Source: Corythucha ciliata (Eukaryota; Arthropoda; Insecta; Hemiptera; Tingidae). Taken from it: a DNA stretch of 64,000 bases. The notes beneath the pieces were generated by a model. That model ran no database searches. It was not told where the DNA came from and saw nothing but the letters and a program-made list of their open reading frames with translations. Shown in pieces: positions 36,170 through 48,850 of the stretch. Made by a program: the position numbers and the translations under genes. How positions within the stretch are numbered: position 1 is the stretch's first letter; each line of letters begins with the position of its first letter. The DNA is taken from NCBI GenBank assembly GCA_038030265.1, contig CM075941.1, positions 15,500,001-15,564,000 of the forward strand, read 5' to 3'.

Positions 36170-38200
36170 TGTGAAACTGGAAGTCATTTTTGGGGCGAAC
36201 GTAGCCAGTTTGGCCATTTTTGTCGGTGCAGTAAGTCAGATAGGGCATTTTAATTGCTTGCGCCGCAGGTGCACATGATAAATTCGACTATTTTTAAGGC
36301 ACGAATCGTCTACAGTTTAGCCTTTTTCAAGGCGCGAAGGCTCAGTTTGGCGATTCTAGAAGAATACAATGGTAAGTTTCGTCATTTTCAATGCGAAGAA
36401 ATGGTCTGTTTAACCTTTTTTGGGTCGTGATTAGACAGTCTAGCAGTTTTATAACGTGAGTGTATATTCATTGCTGAAAGGGGGAGGGGGTCGATTAGCT
36501 GGCAATGCGAGGGCGGCCCATGTTTGGGGCGCAAACGACACTGAGATCAGTTGGTCAGTATATCGTCAAAATGCTCGAATAGCCATGTTGTGTCATGTCA
36601 CAATGTTTTGCCGCACTTTTTGGTGAAGATAACCATTTTGAAGGCGCGAATTTTAATTTTAACACCATCTGTAGCCTATGCAGGGGACAAACGATAGGTT
36701 TGGCCATTTTTAGAGCGTGAATAGCCAGTAAGAATGTGCCGTTTTAAGGGGTGTGAATAGTCAGTGTTGCTATTTTTAGGGCACGAATCGTCAAATTAGG
36801 CATTTTAAAGTAGTGAAGGCACAGTTAAGCCATTTTTGACACGAGAACGGTCACTTTTGCCATTTTTAGGACCGGACTCATCTGTTTAGCCCTTTTCAAA
36901 GAGCGAATAACTATTTATATGTCACATGTAATAGTCACTTTGTCAGTTTTATGGCATGAATATAGCCTGTTTGTCCATTTTTACGGCGCTAACTGTCTGT
37001 GTGCGGCCATGTATAGAGCGTGAGTAGTCAGAGTGATGTTTTCAGGGCACAAATCGTCAGTAAACAGCCATTTTTGGGTCCGAACGGTCACTATTTTATG
37101 CCGTTTGTAGATCGGGAATCGCCTGTTTGGCAATTTTTTGAGGTGGAATTACTTCTTTTTGGCCATTTTATAAGTGCGAATGGTCATGTTAGGCCATTTT
37201 CTGGGCAGGAATAGTCCGCTTAGGTATTTTCAAGGATCAAATACCTTTTTTCAAGGCATATGATGAACTTAGTTTTGCCATTTATAGGGCGTCCTGCTCC
37301 TGCACTAGCCAAGGCCAAGACGAGAACAGTCGCTTTGGCTACTTTTGATGCGCGAATTGTCAATTTTGCCATTTTTGGAGCAGGAGTAATCACCTGTTCA
37401 GGCATCATGAGGGCGCAAATTCTCAGTTAATCAATTTTTAGGGCTCTTAAAGACAGTTTGGACATTTTCTGAGCTGGAATCGACAGCTTGGCTTTTTTTG
37501 GGTCGTAAATGGTCAAGTTTTGTTCAAGGCGCGAATGGTCTGTTTGGCCATTTAAGATGCGCGAATGGTCAAGTTTTCAATTTTCAGAACATTAATAATC
37601 TTTTAAGGCTTTTCTAAAAGACGTACAGCCCTTTTAGTCATTTTTCTGCTGCAAATAGTCCGTCAAGCCAGAGCGGACGTGAATAGTCAATTTGGTCATT
37701 TTTGGCACGCGAATGGTCTAATTACCCATTTTCATGATCTTTAAGGGATTATCAGAACCATACGAATCGTTGGTTCAGCCATTTAAGGGTGCGTTAACTC
37801 AGCTTGGCTATTTTTAGGGCACAGTTATTCAAGTTAGCTATATTTTCAATACGTGAATCGTCATTTTTGCCATTTCGGGGCGCGAGTATCGTCAGCCCAG
37901 CAGGTTTTATGGTGGGAGTAGGTAATTAATAAACTTTTTTTAGACAGCAAATAGGTGTCTTTTTTTTTAGACAGCAAATAGCTGTCGCAAGTAATATTTT
38001 TAGTACAGCGAAGCTCACAATTTCTCAAGCCCCTCTGTTGAAAAAATCCTGAATCCACGCCGGGTCAGTCGTGGTAGCCAGTGAATAGCCGGTTTGCCCA
38101 TTTTTACGGCGCGAACTGTCTGTGTGGCCACTTCCAGAGCGTGAATAGTCAAAGTTATGTTTTCAGGGCACGAATCGTCAGTTAACTGCCATTTAGTTAG
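36170..38200. repeat. Class B ~30-nt array, the longest in the window
   Basis: About 60-70 diverged units of the form GCCATTTTTAGGGCGCGAAT, then CGTCAGTTTG, run for 2 kb. They are in the opposite orientation to the copies at 32, 43 and 52 kb. A duplicated block of about 40 nt (TTTTTTTAGACAGCAAATAG) at 37938-37985 shows local slippage. Small ORFs here reflect the repeat. Confidence 0.8.
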
Positions 38201-38860
38201 AGCTTTCCCCCAATTTTAGCCATGACACTTCATATTTATTTGAAACATATAAAAAAATATATTAATATCTGTTGGATACATGCCTATACATCCCTATTAT
38301 GTATAAAAAATATATTTGATATAACCTTCTGCTACTTGGGAAGAATAAGTAGCGTTCATCTCCCGAAAATCAGTGATTTTTCTCAATTTTAGCACTTTTT
38401 CTCTCATTTAGTCAAGAAAAAGTGTCTTTTCTCAGGTCTATGCGCGAATAAATAATTTTCTTAATTTTAGCAACGTCGATTTTGCATTCACTTTCAGCCA
38501 TGAACAAGCGCTTTTCCTCAATTTTGGCCCAAGAACAGCAAATTAGCATTTTTTCTCATTTCCAGCTTTTAAATGACTTTAGAAAAAAAAAATCGGCGAT
38601 TTTTTATCTATGTTGCATCGTGAAACGGCGAATTAGCCCTTTTTTGGAATATCAGCGCTTCTTCCAAACTTTTAGCCTCGTACCTGCAGAAACAGCACTC
38701 TTTATTAGTATGGCTTTTCAATTTCAGCCGCCTTTAGGGAGTAGGGGCAAACAAAAAACTCGGGATCAGCGTATTTTCTCTACTTAAGCCACGAAGTAGC
38801 CTTCAGAAGGCGTGAATTAGTCGATATTTATCAATTTAAGCCTTCAGAATAGCGCTTTCG
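38200..38860. repeat. Class A ~30-nt array
   Basis: Units such as TTTCTCAATTTTAGCAC and CAGCCATGAACAAGCGCTTTT repeat, directly abutting the class B array to the left. An AT-rich unique patch (38240-38340) interrupts it. Confidence 0.65.
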
Positions 38861-39422
38861 TGATTCGTGGGCTGAATCGAATATTCAGTCACAATTAACG
38901 TCCTATTCTCCAGGTCGGGTGGGCTTGGAATCGTTGAAAGGAGCCAATTCACCGTCCTACCAGACACCAAGACTATTTTTCACGTACCTACAGCTATGAC
39001 CAAAAATCACTAACTATTCCATGTCATGTATAAGTACATACATACTGCCTAACGAATTGTAACCGTTATTAACGGAAGGCGCGTCTCGGTTCATCTCAGG
39101 GTCAATCGACAATTATCAGCCAGCTAAACTGCCTTAAACATTTCCAAATTAATAGAAAATCACTAATTATCGTCCTGGTAGCAAGAAAAACTTTTAATTA
39201 TGCTAAAAACGCACTCAAAACGCCCCCTGGTTCCACCATTGGAAGTCGTTCTTTTGAACGATGCGAATGAATTGTCACGAGTGGGGGAGTCGTTCCTGGA
39301 TAACAGTTGAAACCTAACCTTCTTGAGAAGGTTATATTGTCCTTGTGATTACACAGACCCTCCTCGTGGTCCAGTCAGTTACATTGTTTAATCCCACCTT
39401 TTTCGCCGTTTTCCCACAAATT
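38860..39422. other. Upstream flank of BRX1
   Basis: Non-repetitive sequence leading into the BRX1 start. A TCAGT initiator-like motif lies near 39374, about 50 bp before the ATG. No TATA box is evident, as expected for a housekeeping gene. No other gene seen. Confidence 0.4.
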
Positions 39423-40973
39423 ATGTCCAAGAAGAACAGGAAGACTCGCCTGGGTCGCGTATTGACGAAAAGGAAACGCGAGAGCTCGGAAAGTGACGAT
39501 GCGGCTGCAGAGGACAAAGTCGTACTGCCGCCGACCAGGTCGTCGGACGAACCACCGCTGAAAAAGGTTTGTTTTGAGTTTTTTTTTTTCGCTTTTTCAA
39601 CTACTTCGGGATCTAAATTAGTTGAATAAAGCGTTTTGTGTGTGTGTGTGTGTGTGTCGTAGGCAAAATGGGTTAACAGGCAGCGAGTTCTTGTTGTGGC
39701 TGCTCGTGGGACGACTGAAAGGGATAGGCATTTGATGAATGATTTGAAGTCGGTGATGCCGCACTGTCGCCCGGAAAACAAAATTTCTCGTAGGGAACAT
39801 TTGATGGTCATTAACGAGGTAATAACAAACATTTTAGTTTTCAAGCCTCTCGTGTGTACAACTCACTATGATGAAAATCTATGTAAAACATTGATTTTTC
39901 CCGCGCAGCTCTCTGAAATGAAAAACTGCAACAAAGCCATTTTTCTGGAAAGCCGAAAGAAACTCGATTTATACCTGTGGATTTCGAACGTTCCACACGG
40001 TCCTTCGGCGAAATTTCTAGTCGAAAATGGTCAGTACTCGGTAATAGTTGTGTCCCCACCGAAAATTAGGCCTAATTTTGACGTTTTCCTTTAGTGGCTA
40101 CAATGAAGGAACTGCGAATGACCGGAAATTGTCTAAAAGGCTCAAGGCCTCTACTGTCGTTCGACAATAATTTCGACAAACACCCTCACTATGCTCTTCT
40201 TAAAGAGCTTTTCATTCAGGTTTGTGCCCCCCCCCCCTCCCACTTAAGTGCTCAAATCATGGGATGTGTGGGCTAAATCTTCTTTACAGGTGTTCGGTGT
40301 GCCGTATCATCATCCCAAGAGTCAGCCTTTTGTCGATCGGGTGATATCCTTCACTGTTTTGGACAACCGAATTTGGTATAGGCACTATCAAATTTTGAAA
40401 GAGGACGGTGCCTTAGCGGAAATTGGTGGGGGCGTTTGGCCTTTGAGGGCTCTATTGGTGTGCTGATTGTTTTTTTTTTTTGCAGGACCTCGCTTTATTT
40501 TGAATCCCATCAAAATTTTCGAGGCGAGTTTCGGTGGTGCTGGACTGTGGGAAAACCCCGACTACGTCTCCCCTACCCTGGTAGTATTTTCTGTAATCGA
40601 CTGGGGTCAAGGGAATTCATCTTTGTTTTTTTTTTTAATTGTTTGGCAGCATCGACAGCGTCTAGCTGCCGCCGCCGGCGTCAAATATCTGAGCCGTCAA
40701 CAGCAGAGAGTCAGCTACTTGGAGTCACGGCCTGAAGTCTCCTATCCGTCGGCTGGACCCGCCGAAGATATTTTCGAGGGTGACCCATTGAGCAAGGCGG
40801 CCGAGCTGACGGGTCAAGAACTTCCCGAGGAGTTGAAAAAGGAGATCGGGGAGATGAACGGCGCTGGTGATGGAGACGGCAAGGCAAAGAAAAAGAAAAA
40901 ACCAGCGGCTGTGGTGTCTTTCAAGAAAAAGAAACGCGGTGGACGAAAATTGAAAAAGAAATCGTCCGGTTGA
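39423..40973 (+). CDS. BRIX1: Ribosome biogenesis protein BRX1 (Brix domain), seven exons
   Basis: BRX1 works in the nucleolus with other factors to mature 27S pre-rRNA and assemble the 60S subunit. Exons: 39423-39566, 39663-39818, 39909-40029, 40095-40219, 40290-40425, 40486-40580, 40650-40973. All introns are GT-AG and phases match, giving 366 residues against about 353 in human BRIX1. The N-terminus is Lys/Arg-rich (MSKKNRKTRLGRVLTKRKR), fitting nucleolar localisation. The Brix domain follows with KWVNRQRVLVVAARGTTERD, LSEMKNCNKAIFLE, NVPHGPSAKFLVEN, MTGNCLKGSRPLLSFD, PHYALLKELFIQ, HHPKSQPFVDRV and LDNRIWYRHYQI, then GPRFILNPIKIFEASFGG. The tail is Lys-rich (KKKKRGGRKLKKKSSG). The start is the first ATG and fits the family. 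Introns are only 60-100 nt. Confidence 0.95.
39637..39657. repeat. (TG)n microsatellite in BRX1 intron 1
   Basis: A run of about ten TG units ends three bases before the acceptor TAG of intron 1. It partly takes the place of a polypyrimidine tract on the sense strand. Confidence 0.85.
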
Positions 40974-41000
40974 ATTGTTTAAAAAGTAATCTTTTTTTCC

Positions 41001-41006
41001 AATAAA
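41001..41006 (+). terminator. Poly(A) signal of BRX1
   Basis: AATAAA 28 bp after the TGA stop of BRX1. This implies a very short 3' untranslated region. Confidence 0.75.
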
Positions 41007-41039
41007 ATAGAGAATTTTTATTAAACGCTCAAATATTTT

Positions 41040-42518
41040 TACCGCCCACAGACGCGCGCACGTTCAATTGGTTAACCTTAGGGGGCGAGCCTCCCATGTG
41101 GTTTTCTCTCTTTTTTAACTCTGTCCCCCTTCAGTGAATGCTCGACTCTGCCGTGATGTGTTTCGAATAAAATTTGGGACGAAATATCCACGTAAATTTG
41201 AACCGTTCGATTTAGTGTAAAGTAACGATAAATTCAGTGGCTAGAGTGGACTTGAAATTTCTAACGTTCAACCCGTGAGTATGATCGCTTTTTTTTGTCT
41301 GTTCGAAATTGGGTCGCGTTGTGAAACGCCGATTTTTGCGAAAGATCAATAGGATTGTGTAACGTTTGTTTAGTCTTTACGGGCTTAATTTTTAGAAATT
41401 GTACTTTACAAGACTAACCGGGCCTTTAATTTCACTCCCCCCCCCCTCAATTTCATTCAGGTGGAGCTATTGGCACCAACTACTGCCTCAAAGCGCTAAT
41501 TTTAGACGTTCTTCTCCTTTGAATTATTCAATACCCCCATTTTTTGCGAACTTTCTGGATCTTCCACGGTGGAAGAAAAACCGACTTTTTTGCATTGTTT
41601 TTTGCCTCATTCATGTCTTCTTGACATTATCTCTCAAATATTTGCCCATTCCAATTGCGCACAGATTTGTCTATCGCCCCCCCCCCTTATACACTTTTCT
41701 CCTAGGGGGAGTGGGAGCCTCTGTCGTGTGTACAAAATTGTTTACGAGGTAAAATAAGATTTCTATTTCTAGGGCTGCTGGGTGGCTCGTCAAACAAAAT
41801 TTTGACTTGCACTTGAGTTCCTGCAGTGAGAGTGCGTTTTTTAGGGCGCCTGTTTTGACCCAGTTTTCTTTGTACGAAGCCACCGCCTTGAACTGACCTT
41901 TGAAAACTACAGTCGAGAGCTCCTATTTGTCACAGTGACCTTGGGAGGCGTTCACCGTAAGATTTGAATGCGAGCCGCTCATTAGTTATTACCGAAGGTC
42001 CCCTATACGTGCCCTGCATCGGGACATTGAGCTGCGCTTATTCTGTAAGTCAGAGCTCGAGCTCATGGACCACGTGGCCTCTTTATTTTTTATCAGACCG
42101 GAAGAACAAATGGGGCGGGAGAGCGTGAAGCCGCCTTCAATTAAGTTATTCGACTCCACGTTTCACCGGCGAGAATGAGAGTTTCCCAGTTTTTAGTCAC
42201 TACGCTAATTAGCCGTGACCTTGTATTTGTAGTGCTCGTCCAGGAGCTGGAATCGGCTTTTTACGCCCCTTTTTTCTAGCACCCCCCCCCTTCTCCACCG
42301 ATCAAGCTTAAGTGAGTTAGGCCCGGGGCGACCACATGAGCTTGAAGTTCCGTTCAATCCTAAACTGAGCTTAAGGGCTTAAACGCCAATTAAAATTCAG
42401 TTTTTTGTACAAAAAATCACTCAAACGTTACACTTAAACAAACGTCTCCTTCCGAGAAGAATTGCTACCGAGATGCCCTATGCAACCACTTACGAGTACA
42501 GGCCCCAGTGTCATATCA
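41040..42518. other. Intergenic stretch, no gene recognised
   Basis: C runs near 41437, 41679-41686 and 42282. ORFs at 41399-41883 overlap on both strands and show only low-complexity or hydrophobic text. No RNA gene seen. Confidence 0.4.
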
Positions 42519-42519
42519 G

Positions 42520-44430
42520 GGTTGCCACAGACCGGGTAAAGTCAGGGGACTTCAAAGTGGTCAGAAAAATCCGGTAAAAGTCAGGGAATTTCTTGATTTT
42601 GGCACCAAAGTCGGGGAAAAATGAGCGGACAGCTACTTTGTCCTAGACTTCCTAGTATTTTGTGCTAAACGAGAAAAAATATTGGAACTAATGTGAGCTC
42701 TTCTACCCGTCACCTCCCTTCGACGGTCTCTTTCGTTCTGATTTTTAAGTTATACGTTGTTACAGTCAGGTGCGGATTCAGGATTTGCTCAAATCTTGAG
42801 AAATTGTGTGCTTTTCTGTACTATGAACGACTTGAGAGGTGACAGCTATTCTCTGCCTAAAAATGACTAGACTAGCTATTCCAACCATAAAAACGGCTAA
42901 TCTGATTGAAATCGAGTCCCAAAAATGGCAAAGCTGACGATTCGCACCTTGAAAATGGCTCAGTTGACTATCAACGCGCTAAAAATAGCCAAACTGGCAA
43001 TTCCCACTTCAGAAACTACTTCACGTGCCCTAAAAATGACTAACCTGACGATTCCCACAGCCCTTAAAATCCTTGAAAAGAGCATGATGCACGCCCTAAA
43101 ACGGCTAAATCGACCATACAGCACGCCAAATATGGCCGAACTGACTATTCGGACACCAAAATGGCCAATAATTCACCACATTAGCTTGGCGGACAATTTG
43201 CGAGCAAAAAACGGCTGAACTGACTAGGTTCGCCCTAAAATGGCCAAACTGTCTATTCGAGCGCTAAAAACAGACAAAAGCCAATTCTTGCTCAAAAATA
43301 GCCAAACTGACTCTATGCAACCTAAAATTTGCTGAACTTATGGTTCGTGCCCTTTAAAATATCGCTGCACTTAAGATGGCTAAATCAACCATTCACGTGT
43401 CAAACATGGCCAGACGAACTTTCGCGCCTTGCCTTGGCGGTTTATTCGTGCCCAAAAAACTGCTACACTGCTATTTACGTTCTAAAATCGCAGAACAGGC
43501 AGTTCGCGCTCTGAAAATGGCTAAGCTGACTGTTCGCCCCCTAAATACTGTTATGTTTTAATGAAAAGATTCCTTCCCCTGAAAATGGCAAAAGGTGACC
43601 ATTCGCGCTCCCCATATGGCAAAACTGTCCATTCGCGCCATGAAAATGGCTAAACTGACGATTCGATCACTCAAATCGATCAACTGGTCATTCTTTCTGC
43701 CACTGAACCAGGGCTCTCTCCGCCTTACCAAATCACCGACTCGCCCGCTCCCCCGATGGTTCCCGCAATACTTCGCCTTTCGAGCTATAAAATGGTTTGA
43801 CTAGGCTATTGACGCTCTAAAAATAACTAAACGGAGCATTCCAGTTGCAGCAGGTCAGCTGAGTCTTTCTGAGGTTGAAATGCCTGGGTGATGAATCGGA
43901 TTTAGGCCCGGTTCACACGAGCGTTGCCTCAACGCGGCGTTAACGCCGGGCGTCGGCAAAGTACACTGTGTAGTATTAGTCAGTTCACACGAGCGTTACT
44001 CAACTCTGCGTTAACGTGGCGTCACCGCCCAACGCTGGGCGTTGACGTGGCGTTGGGAATTCTCCCGGCGTTCCCTTTGCACTTCAGAATAACGTGTGTT
44101 CTTCAGCATCGAGTGCAAAAATTGTTTTTTTCTTCTTTCCATTCAGCAAAAATATTTTTTTTACACAAAAAAACTGAAGGACACTATTTTTCTGTGCGTC
44201 TCCACCACCATTTACTCAGAAATAAACTCAAGTCTCATAACTCAGTCGGGTAACGCAGCGTTAACGCGGTGTTCAGCAATGCTCGTGAGAACTCCTCATT
44301 GGTGTCAACGTGGCGTCCACTCCGCGTTGAGCAACGCTAGTGTGCACCGGTCCTTAGAGTGTCACGTTTTAAGTTTTGTGTGGGTATATGGTCAGTTTAA
44401 GGGAAAGGAAGGGAGGCAAAGTTAGTAATT
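42520..44430. mobile_element. Class B array-bearing element, copy at 42.5 kb (carries a MITE)
   Basis: It starts GGTTGCCACAGACCGGGTAA, then GTCAGGGAATTTCTTGATTT. It continues GTGCGGATTCAGGATTTGCTC and GAAATTGTGTGCTT. A class B array follows (42840-43850; ATGGCTAAACTGACGATTCG and variants), then GATCAACTGGTCATTC, TCTCCGCCTTACCAAAT and CGAATCGGATTTA-type text. The order and sequence parallel 51647-52900. A Harbinger-type MITE at 43905-44353 is inserted near its end. The right terminus is not recognisable, so this copy is truncated. Confidence 0.75.
43905..44353. mobile_element. PIF/Harbinger-like MITE, 449 bp, TTA target duplication
   Basis: The ends read GGCCCGGTTCACACGAGCGT and, on the other strand, GGACCGGTGCACACTAGCGT. 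The inverted similarity continues through GCTCAACGCGG and TTAACGC blocks. TTA flanks both ends (43902-43904 and 44354-44356). The parallel element copy at 52.8 kb reads through the site with a single TTA. The ORFs at 43924-44425 lie mostly inside this element and are not genes. Confidence 0.85.
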
Positions 44431-45230
44431 TCCGCACTATATCACACAGGGCAGAATCGGTTCATTCCTCCGCAGAGTTCCTACGCAGGCTTTTTTCGGT
44501 GAATAACCCCCTTCTCCCCTGGATACCTACAATTCCATTGTGCTCTTCACTCTCTGCTCATGCCAGGAACTAGGGAACGGAGGACATGGTAGTGCCCCCC
44601 CCCCTCCTGCTGTGAACGTGTATAGCTTATTGTGCGAACCCTGGAACCCCGTGAAACTGGGTAAGAGTAGAGATACCCGATTCTACTAATTATGTCCCAG
44701 GCAAGGCTATCCCAGGACTCATTTCGTCCCGGTTACGTACACAGTACACACAGTAAAGATTTTCCGTTCAGGCCGACCTCACCGGCCGGACGGAGCGTGT
44801 AGACCGACTTTGACATCAGTTGAGGTGATCTGCAACTTTAACTGATGCGTGATGACTTCAATTGAAGTTTAGATGAGCAGACGTCCTACTTTCCCCCGAA
44901 CTTGTCCCACTTTTTTGATCGTCCGCGGAAGTCCGGGGTCAATTTGTAGAGGCCGCAACGTCGCCGTTTCGCCCTCACTGTCTTCATCAGCCCTGGTAAA
45001 CCAGGTCTCCTCCCTAACTCGATTTTACCAGGTCAGACGTATAGCGCAGAGCCCAGTCGGAATACAATTCGGAGATTTCACCCCCTCTAAATCACTTCCA
45101 CAATTAGTCATCCCTCAATTTCATTAAAAAATCTTAAATTCACCCCCACATTTTAGAACACTAGACCGACAAACCAGACAATTTGGCTCACAGTCTAATT
45201 CAAAACCAATCATAGGTACGCGTTTAGAAC
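44430..45230. other. Gene-free stretch
   Basis: A C run near 44596-44604 and moderately GC-rich unique sequence. The plus ORF at 44873-45127 has no motif I recognise. Confidence 0.35.
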
Positions 45231-47300
45231 TTTCAGAAACAAAATGTCGTCATTTTGACTCTTACAAACGGCAATTTCGCGGCTTTTCGCTCATTCAAAA
45301 CTGAATATGGCGTGTTCGTATGTATCGTTCAAATCCTAATTTCGGGGGTTTTGATCTTTCAAATACAAAAAAAAAATCGTGGAATTTGATGTTTCAAAAA
45401 ACTAATTTCGTAGGGTTTTCTCTTTCAAAAATCAATTATATGGACTTTGGCTCTTTCAGAATCCAATTTCGTGGACTTGGCTTCGTTTAAACCCCCAATA
45501 CGGGGATTTTTGCATGTTCAAAAACCAAATTTCGGGGCTTGAGCTCTTTATAAAATCAGTTTCGCAGGTTCGGTTAATTCAAAAACTAATTTGGCAAAAT
45601 ACGAAACTACAAAAAAAAATCGTTTTTTGAAATTTTCAAAATTACAATTTTGCTGAATACTTTCTCTCTTCTATAGCCAAACGTTTCAAATTTGGCACCT
45701 TAAAAATCAAAATTTTCGATTTTTTGTTATACAAGTAGGGGAGGGGACATAAAAAGTTGGTAGTGACGGAGGGAAGAATGTTGACGGCAAGAAATGAATC
45801 TCACCGATCATATTTTGGTCGGAAACGGTCGATTTTAAAACTTTCAACCATTACAGGATTAATTGTCTGAGAGGCTGTAGCACCCTCCACATTGGTCGTA
45901 GAAAAATCATTGAATAGAAAAGATGTAGGAAATTTAAAGCCCTATTTGTGTTGTGAGGGATAATTTCCTCTAAAGCTGATGGTTTTAGCGATCTTTAGAA
46001 AAAACTAAAAAAAGTGCCGAAAAATCGTGGTTTTCGGGCTGCCAAAAGTTGTGCGGAGCGTTTTAGAATTTACATTTTTTTTCTCGAACACTCCTTACCT
46101 ATATACAAGATCAAAAAATAAAAAATGATGCTGGTCCTTTTGCAAGGTAAGCCGATTTTTTCGGATAATTTGACTGGACTATTATTCAAAACACAAATTC
46201 CGTCATTTTGGGTCTTGCATCTGTCAAGTTTTGCGGATTTTCACTCTTTCTAAACCTATAATTTCGTGGATTTGGCTCATTTAAACCCCAATTTTATAGA
46301 TGTTGCCAAATTTCGTTGGTTTGGCTCTTTCTGAAATCTACAGTTGCGCAGTTTGGTTCAGTTCGAAAAACTATCATCGAAAAAACCCCAATTTTACCGT
46401 GAGTTTGCGCTTTTTCATAACAAATACCTCATTCGTTGTTTTTTTAAGAAGACCCAATTCCACGAATTTGTGTCATATCAAACCCCAATTCCGCGTGTTT
46501 TCATTCTTTCGAGACTCAAATTCTGTGGCTAATAAGTTTCGCTACTTCGAAATACAAATGTGGCTCTTTCAAAAAGCAAATTCTCGGATTTGGTTCGTTC
46601 AAAAACGAACTTTCGTCATTTTTGCTCTCGCAAACTCAAGTTTCGCGGATTTTCGCTCTTTCAAAACCAAATTCTTTCACATCTGGTCACCCTAACCGAA
46701 GTCAAATTCAGGTCCACACGCTCCGACCGGCCGGTAATGCTGGTCTGAACGGGAAATCCTCACCATGTGTTCGTACCTATTCTCCAGTGACAAAACCACA
46801 CCCGGTGAGATTCCGTTTCCCGCCGGGTGGGTGGTTTCAAGCCCAGTGCAAAACCCGTGAAATCGGGTTTTTTAGGAAGCCAAACTCGTGAAAAGAGGGT
46901 TTTTTATGACCGAAGCCAGCTCAATTTGGTTTGGAAAGAGCCAACCCCACGGAATGATTCTAGACGAGCTAAATCTGCCAAACTGGTTTGTTGAACTAGC
47001 CAGTCGTGCCCCGCGAAATTTGGATTTAAATGAACAAAAACTTGCTAAAGGATGAAAGAACCAAAATTACGAAATTTGGATCCCCAAAGGGTGGAAACCA
47101 ACAAAAATGTCAGGGTTAAAATAGCCAAATCTCGGAATTTATTTCTGAATAAGAAAAAATCCTTGAAGGCAGGACGGAGCCAATTTCGCAAAATTTGTAT
47201 CAAAGTGATCGCAAATTTACTAGGATTAAAACCCCAAAATTCACGTTTTGAAGGAAGCAAATCCGTGTTTTGTTTGGTTTTTAACGTGGCAAATAAGTTG
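45230..47300. repeat. Class C ~30-nt arrays, both orientations
   Basis: From 45230 to 46720 units read CCAATTTCGTGGACTTGGCT and TCTTTCAAAAAxCAATT. From about 46840 to 47300 they read in reverse complement (CGAAATTTGGATTTAAATGA, GAGCCAACCCCACGGAAT). Non-array sequence lies at 45640-46180 and 46720-46840. ORFs at 46300-47315 are the repeat translated. Confidence 0.7.
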
Positions 47301-47645
47301 CTGTGGGCGGTATAAGAAGTGTCACTCCCTTCCGTTCGGGGACCTTTTTTTGTCCGCTGGGGTGAATTCGGCACCCACGTTTTCCAGGATGATATACCCA
47401 ACGAACGGACACGGTGCTATTGATTTTCCCACCAAACCCTTGCCACTGAAAGTCTCAGTACTGGACCTCTCAGCGTCGACCTAATCACCGAAAGTACTTA
47501 ACGTCTCAGCGACCACCTAGCCCAGCGGCTCCTGCTGGTTTCCAATTCGAGAATCTCCCCGCGCCTACTTCACACTGGCAACGGGCCAGCCTTGGCACTG
47601 CTGGAACTACTGAACAGTAGTTGGAACGTGCCGGTTCACTTCCTG

Positions 47646-47850
47646 ACCCTTTTCCCTAGAGAAGAAATCAGGATTCCAGGCTTATACGCCCTTCTCGGGT
47701 CCATGCATTCCGGTCCTCGTCACCTCCAGTTGACGTTGCTGCCGACGTCTTTTGGCCACTGGCTCTTGGTCAGCCTCAGCTCATTAGCCACTGGCTCTTG
47801 TCGAGCCACAGACCCTTGGCCGCAGCTCTGAGACGTAAAAAAAACACAAC
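47646..47850. repeat. 220-bp repeat, copy 1 (right half displaced by a MITE)
   Basis: ATTCCAGGCTTATACGCCCT through GCCACAGACCCTTGGCCGCA to CAACTTA is found again at 50416-50610 with few differences. Copy 1 resumes after the MITE as ATATCCTCAAATACGCC at 48241. Confidence 0.85.
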
Positions 47851-48241
47851 TTAAGGGGGAGTTGTACACGTGTTTCCTCGACCCCCCTCCAATCATACCT
47901 CGCCTACTCCGCGTTACGGAAATTACCGCCGTATTTCTGCACCAATCGTGGTCTTCAAGGGCTCATTTAAATCTTCAGGAAATTCCGCACAAGCGTACGA
48001 TCTTGCCTTCCTAAATAAGTCATCGAAAGAGTGTGAATTTTCAAGGTAAAAGTTTGTGTGCGTTTTACAGTTATTTTAGGGATGAATACGAAAAAGGAAG
48101 ATCGTACGCTTGTGCGGAATTTCCTGAAGTTTTAAATGAGCCCTTGAAGTCCACGATTGGTGCAGAAATACGGCGGTAATTTCGGTGGGCGAGGTATGAT
48201 TGGAGGGGGGTCGAGGAATCACATGTACAACTCCCCCTTAA
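47851..48241. mobile_element. Foldback-type MITE, 383 bp, TTAA target duplication
   Basis: TTAA at 47851-47854 and 48238-48241 flank ends that read GGGGGAGTTGTACAxGTG in inverted orientation. The inverted repeats run about 150 bp each, through TCGACCCCCCTCCAATCATA, TTTCTGCACCAATCGTGG and TTCCGCACAAGCGTACGATC. Only about 90 bp lie between them, so the element can fold into one long hairpin. TTAA duplication suggests mobilisation by a piggyBac-type transposase. Confidence 0.88.
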
Positions 48242-48459
48242 TATCCTCAAATACGCCTTCGTCTGTTCACCAGTTCGTTTGCTAGCACGCTATTTTCACC
48301 TCAGCCACGTTGCCGGTCACATTCACTCGGCAAGCCACAGTTCGTTTGTTAGTCACGGATCGTTGGATATTACAGCCCCCAGGACAGGCACAATCCCTTG
48401 GCCAGCAACATACCGCAAGAAAAAAAATGTTTAACGAATCAAATTCGCACAATTATTTT

Positions 48460-48850
48460 TTTCAGTGCGCCAAACCCGCAAAATTGGGTTTTTGGGACAG
48501 CCAACCACGCAAAATAGGTTTTAAAAAATCGAAATACACGAAATTCTGGCTTTGGAAGGAGGTTGAGTCCGCTAAATAGCTATTATGAATGAGTCAAACC
48601 CGCGAATTTGGTTTATTGAATGAGGCAACTCCGAGAAATGGTACTAAAAGGAGCAAAATCCGCGAGATTTTGTTTTCCGTCCTTGAAATCAGTTATCTGA
48701 ACAAGCCAAACCCTTGAAATTTTGGGGTTTTTAACCCCCATCCCCATTTGGGGTTTGGAGCTTCAGGGAAGCCAACCCCGAGAAATGTTATTTATAATGA
48801 GTAAAATTTGAACGAGCCACTCCTCCTCCCCATTGATTCTTGAATGGGCC
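48460..48850. repeat. Class C array (reverse orientation)
   Basis: Units such as CAAACCCGCAAAATTGGGTT, CAACCACGCAAAATAGG and CCGCGAGATTTTGTTTTC repeat from 48470 to 48800. Confidence 0.65.

Noticed and set aside
36170..38200. Regular ~30-nt repeats resembling a CRISPR array
   Set aside because: There is no alternation of constant repeat and unique spacer; every part of the unit varies. The context is a eukaryotic nuclear genome with no cas genes.
39332..39844. 170-residue minus-strand ORF over BRX1 exons 1-2
   Set aside because: It is the antisense shadow of BRX1 and includes the translated (TG)n microsatellite.
43924..44425. Two overlapping plus-strand ORFs of 109 residues
   Set aside because: They lie mainly within the 449-bp MITE and translate its inverted ends; no protein motif.
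46300..47315. Several ORFs of 60-130 residues
   Set aside because: They translate class C repeat units; ORF length here reflects a repeat period near a multiple of three, not coding.
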